Assembly: GCA_030180135.1 (NCBI GenBank)
Contig: CM058233.1
Coordinates: 109,285,994-109,349,993 of the forward strand
Source of the DNA: Orychophragmus violaceus
Lineage: Eukaryota; Streptophyta; Magnoliopsida; Brassicales; Brassicaceae
Reading direction: 5' to 3'
Length of the DNA stretch: 64,000 nucleotides
Shown here: positions 11,801 through 21,398 of the stretch, piece by piece
How positions within the stretch are numbered: position 1 is the stretch's first letter
Layout of the letters: every line of letters begins with the position of its first letter
Made by a program: the position numbers and the translations under genes
The notes under the pieces: generated by a model
What the model saw: the letters and a program-made list of their open reading frames with translations, nothing else
Databases searched by the model: none
What the model was told of the DNA's origin: nothing

Positions 11801-12530
11801 TTGCTTCTGAATCTGATATGGTTAAAAGACAAGGGGAATGATCGGAAGATCCAGGCACATCAAAGTATGCAAAAGATTGAGAGAAGGAATTCTGCCACTG
11901 CTCGTTTACAAGTGCACGATCCAACTTCCTCGCCTTGGGATTTGTAGGGCAGTTATTAGTCCAAGTATAGAAACACCCACGATAAGCCAAGTCAAATAAA
12001 CCAGAGGAAGAAAGACAATCCTGAAAGTCTACTATTCCTTGGAGAGGAATATTGGCCGGCGAGAAGGAGTAAACTTCCGATATAGAAGAAAACTGATTAA
12101 AATCTCCCATTACAACCAAAGGCGAGTTTCTGACCAGAGAAGAGGAAGATAGCTCCGAAATAAGGTTCCACAAAGACAAACGCTCCTCCCTTAGATTTCT
12201 AGCATAAACAAAGGCAACGGTCAAGTTTTGGTTTGTTGCTGAATTGAAAATTCCACATAGCATCAATTGATCAGTCTTGAGGTAAGTAAACACTGACACC
12301 ACTGGATTCCAAACCACAATTATTCTCCCATTCAAAGCAGAATCTGAGTAGTTTCCTTCAAAATTCCAGTCGGGCAGTAATTGATTCATAAGATTTTGCA
12401 AATGGGGTTGCTTCACTTTTGATTCCAAAAAGGCTCCAAATAAAGGCTGATTTGATGATATCCACCTTTTAACACATAATTGTCTTGTATTGCCGTTAAG
12501 GCCCCTAACGTTCCAAGAGAAACTCTTCAT
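8832..12530 (-). CDS. LINE ORF2: endonuclease and reverse transcriptase
   Basis: From the ATG at 12530 the protein has 1232 aa. The N-terminus (SFSWNVRGLNG) is an apurinic-like endonuclease domain with the closing SDHSPCLL motif at about residue 230. The reverse transcriptase follows, with NKAPGPDGF, the palm motif KKGLRQGDPISS and the catalytic LSFADDVLIF. The C-terminal third is a zf-RVT region (HSFLLWVTLRNRLPTRDRL and CLLCGVAAENHAHLFFDC). No RNase H domain follows. The protein would nick target DNA and copy the LINE RNA into it. The frame is open without a stop back to 12563, directly after the ORF1 TAA, so ORF1 and ORF2 share a frame and are separated by a single stop codon plus 33 nt before the ATG. 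Confidence 0.95.
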   Translation of the reverse strand: MKSFSWNVRGLNGNTRQLCVKRWISSNQPLFGAFLESKVKQPHLQNLMNQLLPDWNFEGNYSDSALNGRIIVVWNPVVSVFTYLKTDQLMLCGIFNSATNQNLTVAFVYARNLREERLSLWNLISELSSSSLVRNSPLVVMGDFNQFSSISEVYSFSPANIPLQGIVDFQDCLSSSGLFDLAYRGCFYTWTNNCPTNPKARKLDRALVNEQWQNSFSQSFAYFDVPGSSDHSPCLLTISDSEARRKPRFNFFNFFTLHPNYLTLMKDAWVSVDFRTSPMSSLYHRLREAKVCCKDLNKKNFSDIQKRCKEAFTNLEEIQNQVLQSPSPVLFLEEQAAREAWIFLSTVEESFFQQKSRVRWLDVGDSNTGVFFKSMVSNLSRNIIHFLRDDHDVKFSDPIIIKNMAVHYFTELLGTTNDEVRPCSIEEISSLHSFRCSAELATILTKIPSNEEIKAVVFSLPRNKAPGPDGFTVDFFISAWEIVGQDLLDAVRDFFVSGSLPRQVNSTAIALIPKVTGASKLRDFRPISLCNTVYKVISSILGSRLKFITSGSVQRNQVGFVTGRLLCENVLLASELVTDFNKEGPSTRGCLQIDISKAYDNVDWGFILNILTAFQLPEIFINWIQTCISTPHYSILINGELVGFFPGKKGLRQGDPISSSLFVLAMDILSKNLDLAVRQNIFNPHPQCLDPLITHLSFADDVLIFFDGSGASLSGILDVLKVFETHSGLALNLRKSCLFIDGNNSVLVRSLASDFGMLQGSLPVRYLGLPLMPHKLRPQDYQPLIDKVKGRISSWTVRRLSFAGRLQLLQSVLLSIINFWSSVFPLPKSCLHALEKICNAFLWSGAPNSARGAKISWESVCTPKAEGGLGLRNIHDSNKVYGLKLIWLLFAGTGSLWVAWIRKVILRGRLFWEGDFQHSGSWIWKRLLKLRELARPYLSCEISSGKVALFWHDNWTSLGPLIDLTGASGPRVTGIPYLATVLEASLNGQWRVSNRRHPIFILLRNCLPTCPSFNSEIEDVFLWRNSINDQPGKFSTSKTWLSLHPSNPNSIVPWHLSVWFSERIPKHSFLLWVTLRNRLPTRDRLRSWGLNIDDTCLLCGVAAENHAHLFFDCSFSTQVWISFFTHPALSPPPGFDEIVAWVRSSSRIGKLRVVTKLILQAVTYYLWKERNSRLHSSASKPVDIVIRDIRQILKAKLLGLDKRDLLCSNRSFIPLTSDHETYLRLWFQYIQW

Positions 12531-12563
12531 AAGAAGACCAAAAATGGGGCAAGTGCAGCGCAC

Positions 12564-14039
12564 TTAGGCATTCAAAAAAGGGACAGTCAGCTCACGCGAC
12601 TGTCCACCCAATCCAGACGAAACAGAAATTGAAGAAGAAGACGAAACCCCAGCTGACTTATCACTTAAAGGAAGAGAAGCTTCAGTCGAAATGGGAGAAG
12701 ATGAGAGCAAAAGGAGGCGTTGACGTTCCTTTTTCCTCTCTTTGCGACGAGTAGTAGCTAAAACAAATGGAGGTGCAGCAACCTGAAGAGCAGCAATGCG
12801 CTTTCGAATGATTTTCTGAGCTGCACTCACTAACTCATCTTCATCGTTGAAATGGGTAGATGTGAGAGGAACCACAGGAGTAGGAGGAGAAATATTTGAA
12901 CTTCTTGGCGAAGGTGGTTTTGAGCGGTGAACTACTTTAATCCAAGGTTCAGAGCTAGAACTGCCCAAAAATTCACTCATAATTGGAGGAGAAGGAAGGC
13001 TCTTTGAGCGTAGAAGAGGAGGAACCACCTGGGAAGTGTCCAACTCAAAATTCGCAACAAGATTTGAGCCAGAGGAATTAACTGGAGAAACATCTTTTGT
13101 CAGAGAAGTGTTTATAAACACTGGAGGCGGGGGTGGAGTCTCTGCAGCAGGACAGCGAAGCTCCTTATGCCCAAACTCCTTACAAAGACCGCACTGAGGA
13201 GGTAGTTTTGGGAATTCAACAGAAACCAGAACCGAACTTCCGAATTTGTCAGTCACACGGACAGAAGAAGGTCTGCTTTTCTCCAAATCCACAACAACCT
13301 TTAACTTAATAGTTCCATTTGAATAAGGGGGAATCTTTGGAACCTCTGTATGCACAGGAAGACCTGCACCTGATGCTATGGAGCTAAAACCATCAAAAGA
13401 CCAGAGCTCCGGGGGGACGTGTCTGAAGATAACCCACGTTGGAGCATGAATCAACTTCATAGGGACATAAGAGATTGACGGAGACCAATGAGAAAGAGTG
13501 AAGGAGCAGTTTCCAGATTGCCAAAACCCCACATCTAAAGCCCATTTTCGAGTAACTTCGCACGGGATAAAAATGAGATAAACTCCTGGAGCATGAGACT
13601 TAACAGAGATACGCCTTTGTTTTCCCCAGATGGGATTAAGATCTGCAAAAACCTTTGCTGGAGAGGGTGGATTTCCGTGAAAGAAAGCCACAAGATGATT
13701 CTTCCAAAGCTGAGATGGACCGAGAACAATTGAATCTGGAGCCATAATGGTTGGGATCCCATCTTCAGAGACGATTGGCGAAGAGATTTTTGATAGATTT
13801 TTAAAAGGTGATGTAGCTTTTGAAATCCAGGAAACCAGAGGAGGGGCTGAAGGTTTAGCAGGGACCACAACCGGGACAACCTTAGGGACAAAAGCCAAGG
13901 GGGGAGCTATTGTCTCAGGATGCAGACAGATTTGGCTGGAGAAATCCGGCGGAGGCAAAAACGCTTCAATCAGATCCGGTTGAAGAAAAAGTAAATCTGG
14001 TGGGACTGGAGGAGGAGTTAAGGAAGCAGAAGAAGCCAT
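12564..14039 (-). CDS. LINE ORF1: DUF4283 and CCHC zinc-knuckle protein
   Basis: It has 491 aa starting at the ATG at 14039. A proline-rich N-terminus (about 1-110) is followed by a DUF4283-type region (about 125-270, containing PIWGKQRRISV and THVW-like PTWVIFRHVPPELW). Next comes a zinc knuckle, CGLCKEFGHKELRC, at about 285-298, then a low-complexity Pro/Ser-rich tail with a basic RRKERKKERQR segment. This layout is typical of plant L1-like ORF1, an RNA-binding chaperone that forms the particle with ORF2. The frame is completely open and ends TAA at 12564-12566. Confidence 0.92.
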   Translation of the reverse strand: MASSASLTPPPVPPDLLFLQPDLIEAFLPPPDFSSQICLHPETIAPPLAFVPKVVPVVVPAKPSAPPLVSWISKATSPFKNLSKISSPIVSEDGIPTIMAPDSIVLGPSQLWKNHLVAFFHGNPPSPAKVFADLNPIWGKQRRISVKSHAPGVYLIFIPCEVTRKWALDVGFWQSGNCSFTLSHWSPSISYVPMKLIHAPTWVIFRHVPPELWSFDGFSSIASGAGLPVHTEVPKIPPYSNGTIKLKVVVDLEKSRPSSVRVTDKFGSSVLVSVEFPKLPPQCGLCKEFGHKELRCPAAETPPPPPVFINTSLTKDVSPVNSSGSNLVANFELDTSQVVPPLLRSKSLPSPPIMSEFLGSSSSEPWIKVVHRSKPPSPRSSNISPPTPVVPLTSTHFNDEDELVSAAQKIIRKRIAALQVAAPPFVLATTRRKERKKERQRLLLLSSSPISTEASLPLSDKSAGVSSSSSISVSSGLGGQSRELTVPFLNA

Positions 14040-14190
14040 AGACAGAAACAGAGAAGAAGACCGGAGAAGAGGGGGGAGGATTCTCGACGATGTGCGTGAG
14101 GCAGCACCGCGGCGGCGACTAGTAGTGAAACCCTAATCGCCTTCTTTAAATGTTACAATCTTTAGTGGGAAGAGTTTTGCGTCGTCGGTT

Positions 14191-15041
14191 TCAAACAAAA
14201 AGGTTTAATAACTTTTTCTCTCTTTTGTTTCTGTATCCATCGCCGCTAAATCCATTTTCACAGCACGACGTCGTTACAGACTCCTCCGATGGACTTCCCG
14301 GACGAGTACCGTTGACAGCCTTACAAAACAGCTGCGGAGGAAGTAAAGGTACCGGTACAACCGGACTGGTTAGATCCAACATGTGGTTCAGATGGACATC
14401 CATATCCAAATCAGTCTTCGCTCGTTTCCGGTTAACCGGAGACTCTTTCAGCTCCTTCGTAGATAGCTTGGATCTTGAGGTCGAGAAACGGTAATGGTGG
14501 TTTTCATCGGAGGAGATCAACGACCGCGAGTCGAGTAGATCTGAGATCGGTCGTAAAGTTCCGCCACGAAGAACAGTTTGAACCGCCGCTTGGCACACTT
14601 TCCAGTTCCCAGTCCATAACATACCAACTGCTCCGTTAACCGGATTAACCGTCCTCCCACACGCTTCAAACAACAACGACTGAAACAAAGCTGAACAAAC
14701 AAACAAACAAACCAAAAAAAATCAATCTCATATTTAAAGAACCGAACCTTGAAACCTAATACATGTTCTTGTAGCCTAACTAGTTTGTATTATTAATTAA
14801 TAATGTTGAGCGTTGCATTCTAAATTTTAATTTGTTAATGTAAATATATAGTCGTACCAGGCCGGTTTAGTTCAGGTACAGCGGTGAGGAAAGATATGAG
14901 ACCGGCACGGCCAAAGAATTTAGCAACGAAGACGGTGGCGTGGCCTTGTGACTCGGCGGATTCGATCCATTGGAGGCAAGGACGAAGGATGCATGTATCG
15001 CTGCAACCTTTTCGAAGAACTCTACATCCATTGCAACTCAT
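14191..15041 (-). CDS. LBD39: LOB-domain transcription regulator, LBD37/38/39 class
   Basis: Exon 1 is 14858-15041 and exon 2 is 14191-14690 (intron GT at 14857, AG at 14691), giving 227 aa. The N-terminus is a LOB domain with the CX2CX6CX3C zinc-like motif at C3, C6, C13 and C17, then [23 protein letters not shown] and the [19 protein letters not shown] block. This is class II of the family (no full leucine zipper). The protein ends in LLNLFV, as I recall for LBD37-39, which are nitrate-induced repressors of nitrogen-responsive and anthocyanin genes acting in the nucleus. I chose the MSCNGC start usual for the subfamily; an in-frame ATG at 15068 would add MKVCFIGKN. The 3' UTR is interrupted by the LINE at 8615-14178. 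The symbol rests on conserved neighbours; LBD37 or LBD38 are alternatives. Confidence 0.9.
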
Positions 15042-15175
15042 ATTTTTGCCAATAAAACACACTTTCAAGAAGATATATCAAATATTTTAGGAGCAAGAAA
15101 AATAGGTTTTGATCTGATTTGATAGAAGAGAAAGGAGAAACAAGATTGCAGAAGATGAGAGAGAGGCCTAGAAGG

Positions 15176-15183
15176 ATTTATAG
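15176..15183 (-). promoter_or_regulatory. TATA box of the LBD gene
   Basis: ctataaat on the minus strand lies about 135 bp upstream of the ATG at 15041, giving a leader of roughly 100 nt. Confidence 0.55.
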
Positions 15184-15189
15184 AGAAGA

Positions 15190-17754
15190 GTGAATAATAA
15201 AAAGAGAGTGTGTCAACTTGTTTTCTTTTTTTTATTCCTTTGTCCTTTCTTTTCCATTATTTTGATTAAAACCTTTGTGTATATAATAATAATATACAGA
15301 CATATTTTACACTTCAATTTTTTTTGGAAAAGACATAATAAACTCAAAATAAATTTGGTAGTTAGCCTCCTTCCACAGCATACTTTAGTTTGAATAAGCG
15401 GTCTGATTTTTTATCGTTTCGTTTATCTATCGATTCTTGTAAAGCTAATATTTTGTATAGATTTGTAGAATGCAGAGTCCTTAATTTAGAGTTATTAAGA
15501 TTTAGATTAGATACAGAGGAGTTAGATTCTCGTTTCAGGTTTATGTTTTATCTAATCGTTGTATTTGGGTTTAGTTTGCGTATTTTGTCCTTATTTTGGT
15601 TATCTCTGCATTCTGCAGTTTTTTTTGGCTATGTCTATAAAATGTTTGTGATTTCGCATCTATTTCTCTTTTCGTTATTCACTATCTTTAAAATTTTATG
15701 CATTTGATTTCGTGTTAAAGATTTATTTTTGGATGGTTTTATTATGCTGACTTTAACTTCCTGACATTGAATTTATGTTTTTTTTGGGTTTAGTGTTTTT
15801 TTATCGGTATTGTGTTGATAATCAATTTTTATTTTTTCCGTTAGATATCTAGTTTGTTTCGGTTTGTAACAAATTCAAACGAGTTTGTAACAAATTCAAA
15901 CGAGTTTGTAACAAATTTGGTATTAATATATTGATGTTTTACACAATAAAAAAATTTCTCGCTTAAGGTACTCTTGATAAAACTTTGAAAACTTACGTGG
16001 ATCAAGATTAGGTGATAGGATAGAAATACAGTTAGAATTGTATAATAATATAGTTAAATTAACATACAACTAAGTTATTAAAACAATCAAATAGTTTATT
16101 TTTACACACAAATAACTTCAAAAAAAAAAGGACAGCGGTTGGGGAGGGTCAGGGTTCCAAAGGAATTGGCGTTGGGCGAAGAGATAGAGAGAGAAATAGC
16201 GTTTCCATTTCTCCGCGAACACTTGTCGCTGAGTCAGATTCGTGTTATTTATATTACTTTCTTTGCTTTTGTAATATTCGTCAAGTACTTATCTTTTAAG
16301 ATGTACTACTCTCTGCTTTTTATATTCAATTAGTACTCTTAAAGAATAGGGCCAAATCTGAATTTAGGATTTGATTGAGAGATAAAAGGAATAGACAAAT
16401 CTTACGTCAGGAGACGATGGGGTGCACGTGGATTTGGAAAATATTATTGGTACAACTTGTGGTGTGTATTATATTATCATGAGATGTTTTAGTTCAGAAA
16501 ATGAAAAAGGTTGTTTTGTGTTAATTACTTGATGATTCGATTGTTTGGGTGGTGGATGAGTCATATTTTTGTTAGGGTTTAATCATTTGGAGAGCATTAT
16601 TGATACAAAAGATAAGATAATGAAATTAATAAGCAAATCACAAGAGGACAAAGTGTTAAAAGAAATAAATTAATAAATTAAAGAGTGGACAATTTAAAGT
16701 GTTGTGGTTATGTTGCTACATTCTCTAATAGTACTCACCAATAAGACCACCATGATACCCAATCAATAGTAGTTTAGCCCAATCAATAATAGTAGTTTGA
16801 TGCTAGTTTTTATCATCGTGAACTTCACTAAACACAACAAAAGAACATGTTTGGTTACAAAATCGGCGAACATGTGAAGTTCCGGAGACAAAGTCCAATT
16901 TTTTCTTTTTAAATTACTAATTATAAATATTTAAAATTTCGGAAACATGAATATTCGTATCAAATCTTGAATTTAAATCTTGAAGTTCCGGAGACAAAGT
17001 CCAATTTTTTTTAAAAATTACTAATTAGCTCTTATATGGCAGATATTGGGCACTCGCGGGTTCCCCCTCCTGTTCATTAGATAAAGAAGATTTCGATGAA
17101 ATAAATGTGAAGATGTGGACTACTAAAATGATAAGAGACAATTAAACCAAATCTAAACAATGCAAAAACTGAATCTAAACATAACTAATTGTTTGATGTC
17201 TCAATTGTTTATTTACATTTTTATGTATGTCTTGTATAATTGCATGTTAAAAAGAGTAGACATACATGAATGAGCTATATCGAGAATATTGCTCAACACT
17301 TTAACTTGCATCAGTCTACTTTCATGTTCCTCCAATTCCAATCATTTTGGAGATATTTAAAAAAATAACTAGAGAGGAGCGTGGTGTCCATATATATAAA
17401 TCAGAATTTATAAGTACAATTAGTACTATAAAAGACCGTTTAGTTTATTATATATTGACTGCTAATTACATTTGACTCTACATACGAACGATCAAAGGTT
17501 TTGCAATCTACTGGAACTACAAGTCTACAAAGGCCGTTATTGACCCTTCGCCATCTTCAAAGGTTCTTCTCTCTGGCGTCTCTCTCTCTTGTATATTTTA
17601 TTTGTCTTCTATTTATATTTTTAAAACATTTTCTTTATCTCAATCATGAAGAAAAGAAAATTTGGAAAAGTATTTTGCTTACGCAATTCCTCAGTGGCGA
17701 ATCTCTCAAAAAATTCTGACCTAATTAGAGAAATTTTAGCTCACATCATGTTCC
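15190..17754. other. Upstream region of the LBD gene, no other gene
   Basis: AT-rich promoter-side DNA. A 21-bp unit (aacaaattcaaacgagtttgt) is repeated in tandem about 2.5 times at 15868-15918. A segment containing gttccggagacaaagtccaat occurs twice, at about 16876 and 16983. The ORFs here show no family signature. Confidence 0.5.
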
Positions 17755-18356
17755 ACTCTTTGGTAGTGAATGGTGCACGCGGGACGGTGCGGATTTACAA
17801 TACCGCACATAAAACCCGCTCTATGTCACCAATCACAAATATTTGTTGTTGATTTGCGTTTTTAAGAAAAAAGTAATAAAATAACATTTGCGGTTTTGTG
17901 CCATCAAAAATACAAAGACCGCTTTTTAAAAAAGCAAGATCCTTTTATGGAGCGGTCCATTACAAAAACCGCAGTGTAATCTGTATTTTTAGTTTTTATT
18001 TTTTTAATAGTTAATTCATTTCTATTAGAAACATGAAATCTTTCGCTAGCTCTTACAACAATTTTTTTCTTCTTTTTTTTAACTAATCGTACGTTTATGA
18101 GATACCATATAAATAACTTTCTCTTTTTTATCTTCTCTCCACCTTATGAGGTACTTTATTTTATTAATCATTATTTTAGTAATTAATCTTCCTAATAATA
18201 ATATGTAGTCTATTTGTCCTTTTAAAAATCAACTAAGTTTTAGTTTAAAGTTTACTTTATAGAAAGTTAACTAACCAATGAGATTAGTAAGTTATTATTA
18301 CATTAAAAATATTTTTTTTGTCCTAATAAACAAACAACTCAGATATAGGTACTAAG

Positions 18357-18414
<58 letters not shown>

Positions 18415-18968
18415 GTAATGTAGATAGAGGTATGATTCAATGAGATTCGTAAGTTATTATACCTAATATTTTTTATTACAAATTTACGGAGATAGAAGCA
18501 TGATTCAATATTTGATTTGTGTTACTGTTTTGTATATTTGATGTTTATTATACAAAATAATTTGGAGAAAATTATATATATAATTAATAAATATTACTTT
18601 CATAATTAAGATTTTATGTTCCCATTACTCTCATCAGCTAGGGATGATATATTTTTTAAAAAATCAAATTTTATTTTTAATTTATTAGATATTTATAATT
18701 TATAAATATATTTTTATTAATAATAACCAATTAATTAAATTTACAATATATTAATTATTAATCCGCACCGTTAATTGTCTTTTACAATTTAAACATTTTA
18801 TTGTATACCGCAAATCGTTTATTTCACCAATCAACTTTTATTTGGTACCGCTTTTTTACATAAACCGCACTTGTTCCGCAAACCGCATGTACCGCACTTG
18901 GACCGTCCCGCACTCTAAAACCGCTTTTCCCGCACAACTAAAACCGCAGTCACCATTCGGACCCTTTG
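17755..18968. mobile_element. hAT-like non-autonomous DNA transposon, about 1.2 kb
   Basis: The body is 17763-18960. The outer ends are gtgaatggtgcacgcgg on the left and the reverse complement of ccgcagtcaccattcgg on the right, imperfect inverted repeats. The flanks actctttg (17755-17762) and accctttg (18961-18968) form an 8-bp duplication with one mismatch, the hAT length. Both ends are dense in accgc/gcggt motifs, the subterminal repeats expected for hAT transposase binding. The middle is AT-rich with a (TA)n run at about 18359-18412. There is no transposase. Confidence 0.65.
18359..18412. repeat. (TA)n microsatellite
   Basis: An uninterrupted TA dinucleotide run of about 54 bp inside the hAT-like element. 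Confidence 0.95.
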
Positions 18969-19279
18969 TCGGAATAGGTCTCAAACTACTATTTAAAGTA
19001 TATTTAGGTTTATTTTCTTATAATATACGACATGTATACCAGCAAAGTGAATCATAATTTAATGACACTAGCTAGTCCAAATGTATTAGGTTGATATATT
19101 GGATAGTAATAGTATATGATAAGCACTATAAAACGAATAGTAAACAACAAAAAATCGTTTGGCAAAAAAAAAAAATAGTAAACAACAAAAATAGGGTAAA
19201 TGTAATAAAAATACAAATAAATACAATAAGCGCATGGAACCATTGAAGAGAGACATACTGAGAAAATTGTTCAACAAAA

Positions 19280-19462
19280 AAAGCCTTAACTTACATAATT
19301 CTGTGGAATAATACACGAACTGAGTTAATTTATATCGTGATTTCATATAAAAGCCTTAACTTACATAATGATAGTTAATTACATGATGATAGTTAATTTA
19401 TACACAAAAAAGCCTTAACTTACATAATGATAGTTAATTAGTACTATAAAAGCCTTAACTAC
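19280..19462. repeat. Short tandem repeats, about 60-bp unit
   Basis: The string aaagccttaactta with a following catgatagttaatta block occurs at about 19282, 19352, 19408 and 19447 (last copy partial). This is a small degenerate tandem array upstream of the LINE fragment. Confidence 0.7.
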
Positions 19463-19696
19463 ATGATTTTTTTAGTTTCTTTTGTTCTCAATCGTCATGA
19501 AGAAAATCTTCCAGTGTATTTTTTTTTTGGACAAATCTTCCAGTGTATCTTAACTTTCTGCATTACATGACTTTACGACTGTTTCTGTCGCTTCTGACGT
19601 GGCATACTTATCCATAAAACCTTTTAGATATGTCTTCCGTACAGCTGAACACGCTGGAATGTAACATGGAAGTAACAATCATAATATTTATATTTT

Positions 19697-20111
19697 ATTA
19701 GCCATATGATCTTTTTTTTTTTTTTTTTTGTCAACACAAACACCATATATTAAATCAATGTTGTTCGGTTCGAGTTATCACCCCGCAGAGTAATTCGATC
19801 CGACTCGTCATGACCTACATGGGAAAAGATAAAACCTCGTGCTCTCGCCCCTTTTGCAAGGGAATCGGCACATACATTTGCTTTCCTAGGGATTAAGCAT
19901 ATATCAAAAGACAAGAAATAAGATCTAAGGGAGGTGAAGAATTCCAACTCCGTCTTGAAACCCGGCCATTCTTGCGGATCCTCTGTCATGGCTATCAGGT
20001 CTGAGCAGTCAGTCTCGATAATCACCGAATGGATGCCCCCTCCTAGGATGCATGACATAGCCCAAAGTAATCCGTCCAGCTCAGCGTGTAGTGGTGATTA
20101 GCCATATGATC
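19697..20111 (-). mobile_element. 5'-truncated LINE with RNase H domain
   Basis: The body is 19712-20096, flanked by the exact 15-bp repeat attagccatatgatc at 19697-19711 and 20097-20111. On the minus strand it ends in an A tail (T run 19712-19729). It encodes the last part of an RVT_3-type RNase H: AELDGLLWA, then IIETDCSDLI, then RKANVCADSLAKGA, with the catalytic E and D positions visible. This is a LINE lineage different from the full-length element, which lacks RNase H. Confidence 0.88.
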
Positions 20112-20244
20112 ATATTCAGAGATTCGTTATTATGTTGACAATAATTATGATCCTTACCTTAGTTTTACATGAATCGATGTGAACCAAATAAAAGAAAGTA
20201 AGCCGAACCTTAATTAAACTGGCAGAAATATAATCTTTGAGATA

Positions 20245-20415
20245 TGGTTCAGTGGACCTACCCCTCTTCATGTAAACCCAATCTTTAAGATATGCCAGTG
20301 GAATCAAGATTCTCAGAGTGGCCCATCTTCGAGGGTATAGTGTCGATGACAGCGAGAAACCAGACGTACTAAAAGAGTACACATGATGGAAAGCTTCCAT
20401 TTACAAAGAATCCAT
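20245..20415 (+). pseudogene. Formamidase relic (exon 5 joined to exon 7)
   Basis: The sequence from ctacccctcttcatgtaaac (about 20247) to about 20352 aligns with exon 5 of the intact formamidase (cctctccatgtgaatcc, ttctcagagtgg, gagggtat, gtgtcgatga). It then jumps directly into exon 7 (gaaaccagacgt, catgatgg, cttccatttacaaagaa). Exon 6 and both introns are missing and frames are broken. The break lies mid-exon on both sides near a shared 'ag(t)gag', so a deletion is more likely than splicing. It is best read as the remains of the tandem formamidase copy known in A. thaliana. Confidence 0.85.
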
Positions 20416-21021
20416 GTTGTTCGACATAGCTTCTAGCAATGTATCATATAGAAAAGCAACTATCTAGACTAAGGAGGAGTTATTGATAGATGAATTCCAA
20501 ATAGTTATTAAAATTTTCAAAGTCTACTGTTATTGATTTATGAATTCTAACATTTTTATTAAAATTTATTGTTACTGGTTTGTTGATTTTGAAAATCCAT
20601 ACAAAATCCATTGTTATTCAAAAAGTTTGGTTTTTAATGATTTTATGATTCTATTAAAATCTTGTGTTATTGGAACATAAATTTTAAACAATTTAACTCA
20701 TAGAAACAAGATTTTCAAAATAGTATGTATATCCCTTAGATTCTCAAAATCAATATAATAAAAAAAAATATTTTGATATATTTTCCAAATATACAAACTC
20801 TTAGCAAATCTAACAACTCTTTAAAAATTTAACAAATCGTTTAACTTTTGAAATCAACTGACTCTACATAATTTATTTAAGAATAAGCCCCCCTAATATA
20901 ATCAAACATGTGTTTTGCTATAAAGAGATACATGTGGTTTTTGTTAGTTGGAAATTCCAAATCAAGACACCGGAAGGTAATGAAATGCGTCTGTAATATT
21001 TATATGTATTGGGAGATTGAG
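20416..21021. other. AT-rich region after the formamidase relic
   Basis: 20470-20700 has degenerate repeats of 'ttattg..ttatgaatt' and 'aaaatcc', suggesting an old inserted element. At about 20970-20995, ggaaggtaatgaaatgcgtct resembles ggaaggcaatgagatagatgt just downstream of the intact formamidase (24828), so relic 3' flank may persist here. Confidence 0.4.
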
Positions 21022-21398
21022 AAAAGAACGATCATCTTTTGTTAAGGTATGCATTTCAAGTTGCTATTCACTCAATATGGTGGGAGAGAAACGCTCGGAA
21101 ACACGGTAGTAACCCACAGTCTCACCAGCAACTTTACTTGCTCATAGACAAATCTGTCCAAAACAAACTCATTGCTCTCCAACAAGAAAGGCCAAGCTTT
21201 CTCATGGATGGTCTTCAAGCTTGGTTTAGCTCCCGGGAACCAACTCTTTCAACATCTTAGACTATTCTTTTGATTTATTCATTCTTTGAACCATTTGAAT
21301 CATTAGTCTAAAACATTTCATGCACTTGATGTAAAACAGTTTTTTGGATTGAATACAATTTTACATTCATTCAAAAAAAAAAAAAAAAGAACGATCAT
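21022..21398 (+). mobile_element. 5'-truncated LINE tail with 14-bp target duplication
   Basis: The body is 21036-21384, flanked by aaaagaacgatcat at 21022-21035 and 21385-21398, and it ends in an A run. The only coding remnant (YAFQVAIHSIWWERNARKHG to QAWFSSREP, ending about 21260) matches the C-terminus of the LINE at 42.2 kb (YAFQATVHTIWREKNSRKQG to LWFRTRPP). Both belong to one LINE family. Confidence 0.88.

Larger units (their letters stand above)
8615..14178 (-). mobile_element. Full-length L1-type LINE with intact ORFs
   Basis: The body runs from 14163 (5' end) to 8630 (3' end). An exact 15-bp direct repeat, agtgggaagagtttt, flanks it at 8615-8629 and 14164-14178. On the minus strand it has a 5' leader of about 124 nt rich in CG, ORF1, ORF2, a 3' UTR of about 160 nt and an uninterrupted A tail of about 42 (the T run up to 8671). 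Open ORFs, a pure tail and a perfect duplication all point to a recent insertion, possibly still mobile. It lies in the same orientation as the LBD gene, and its 5' edge is only 12-28 bp past that gene's stop codon. Confidence 0.95.

Noticed and set aside
12531..12563. GTG start for LINE ORF2 at 12563
   Set aside because: Plant nuclear translation normally uses ATG; the ATG at 12530 directly precedes the endonuclease domain.
21039..21260. 73-aa plus-strand ORF as a small host gene
   Set aside because: It matches the C-terminus of the LINE ORF2 at 42 kb and lies between target duplications.
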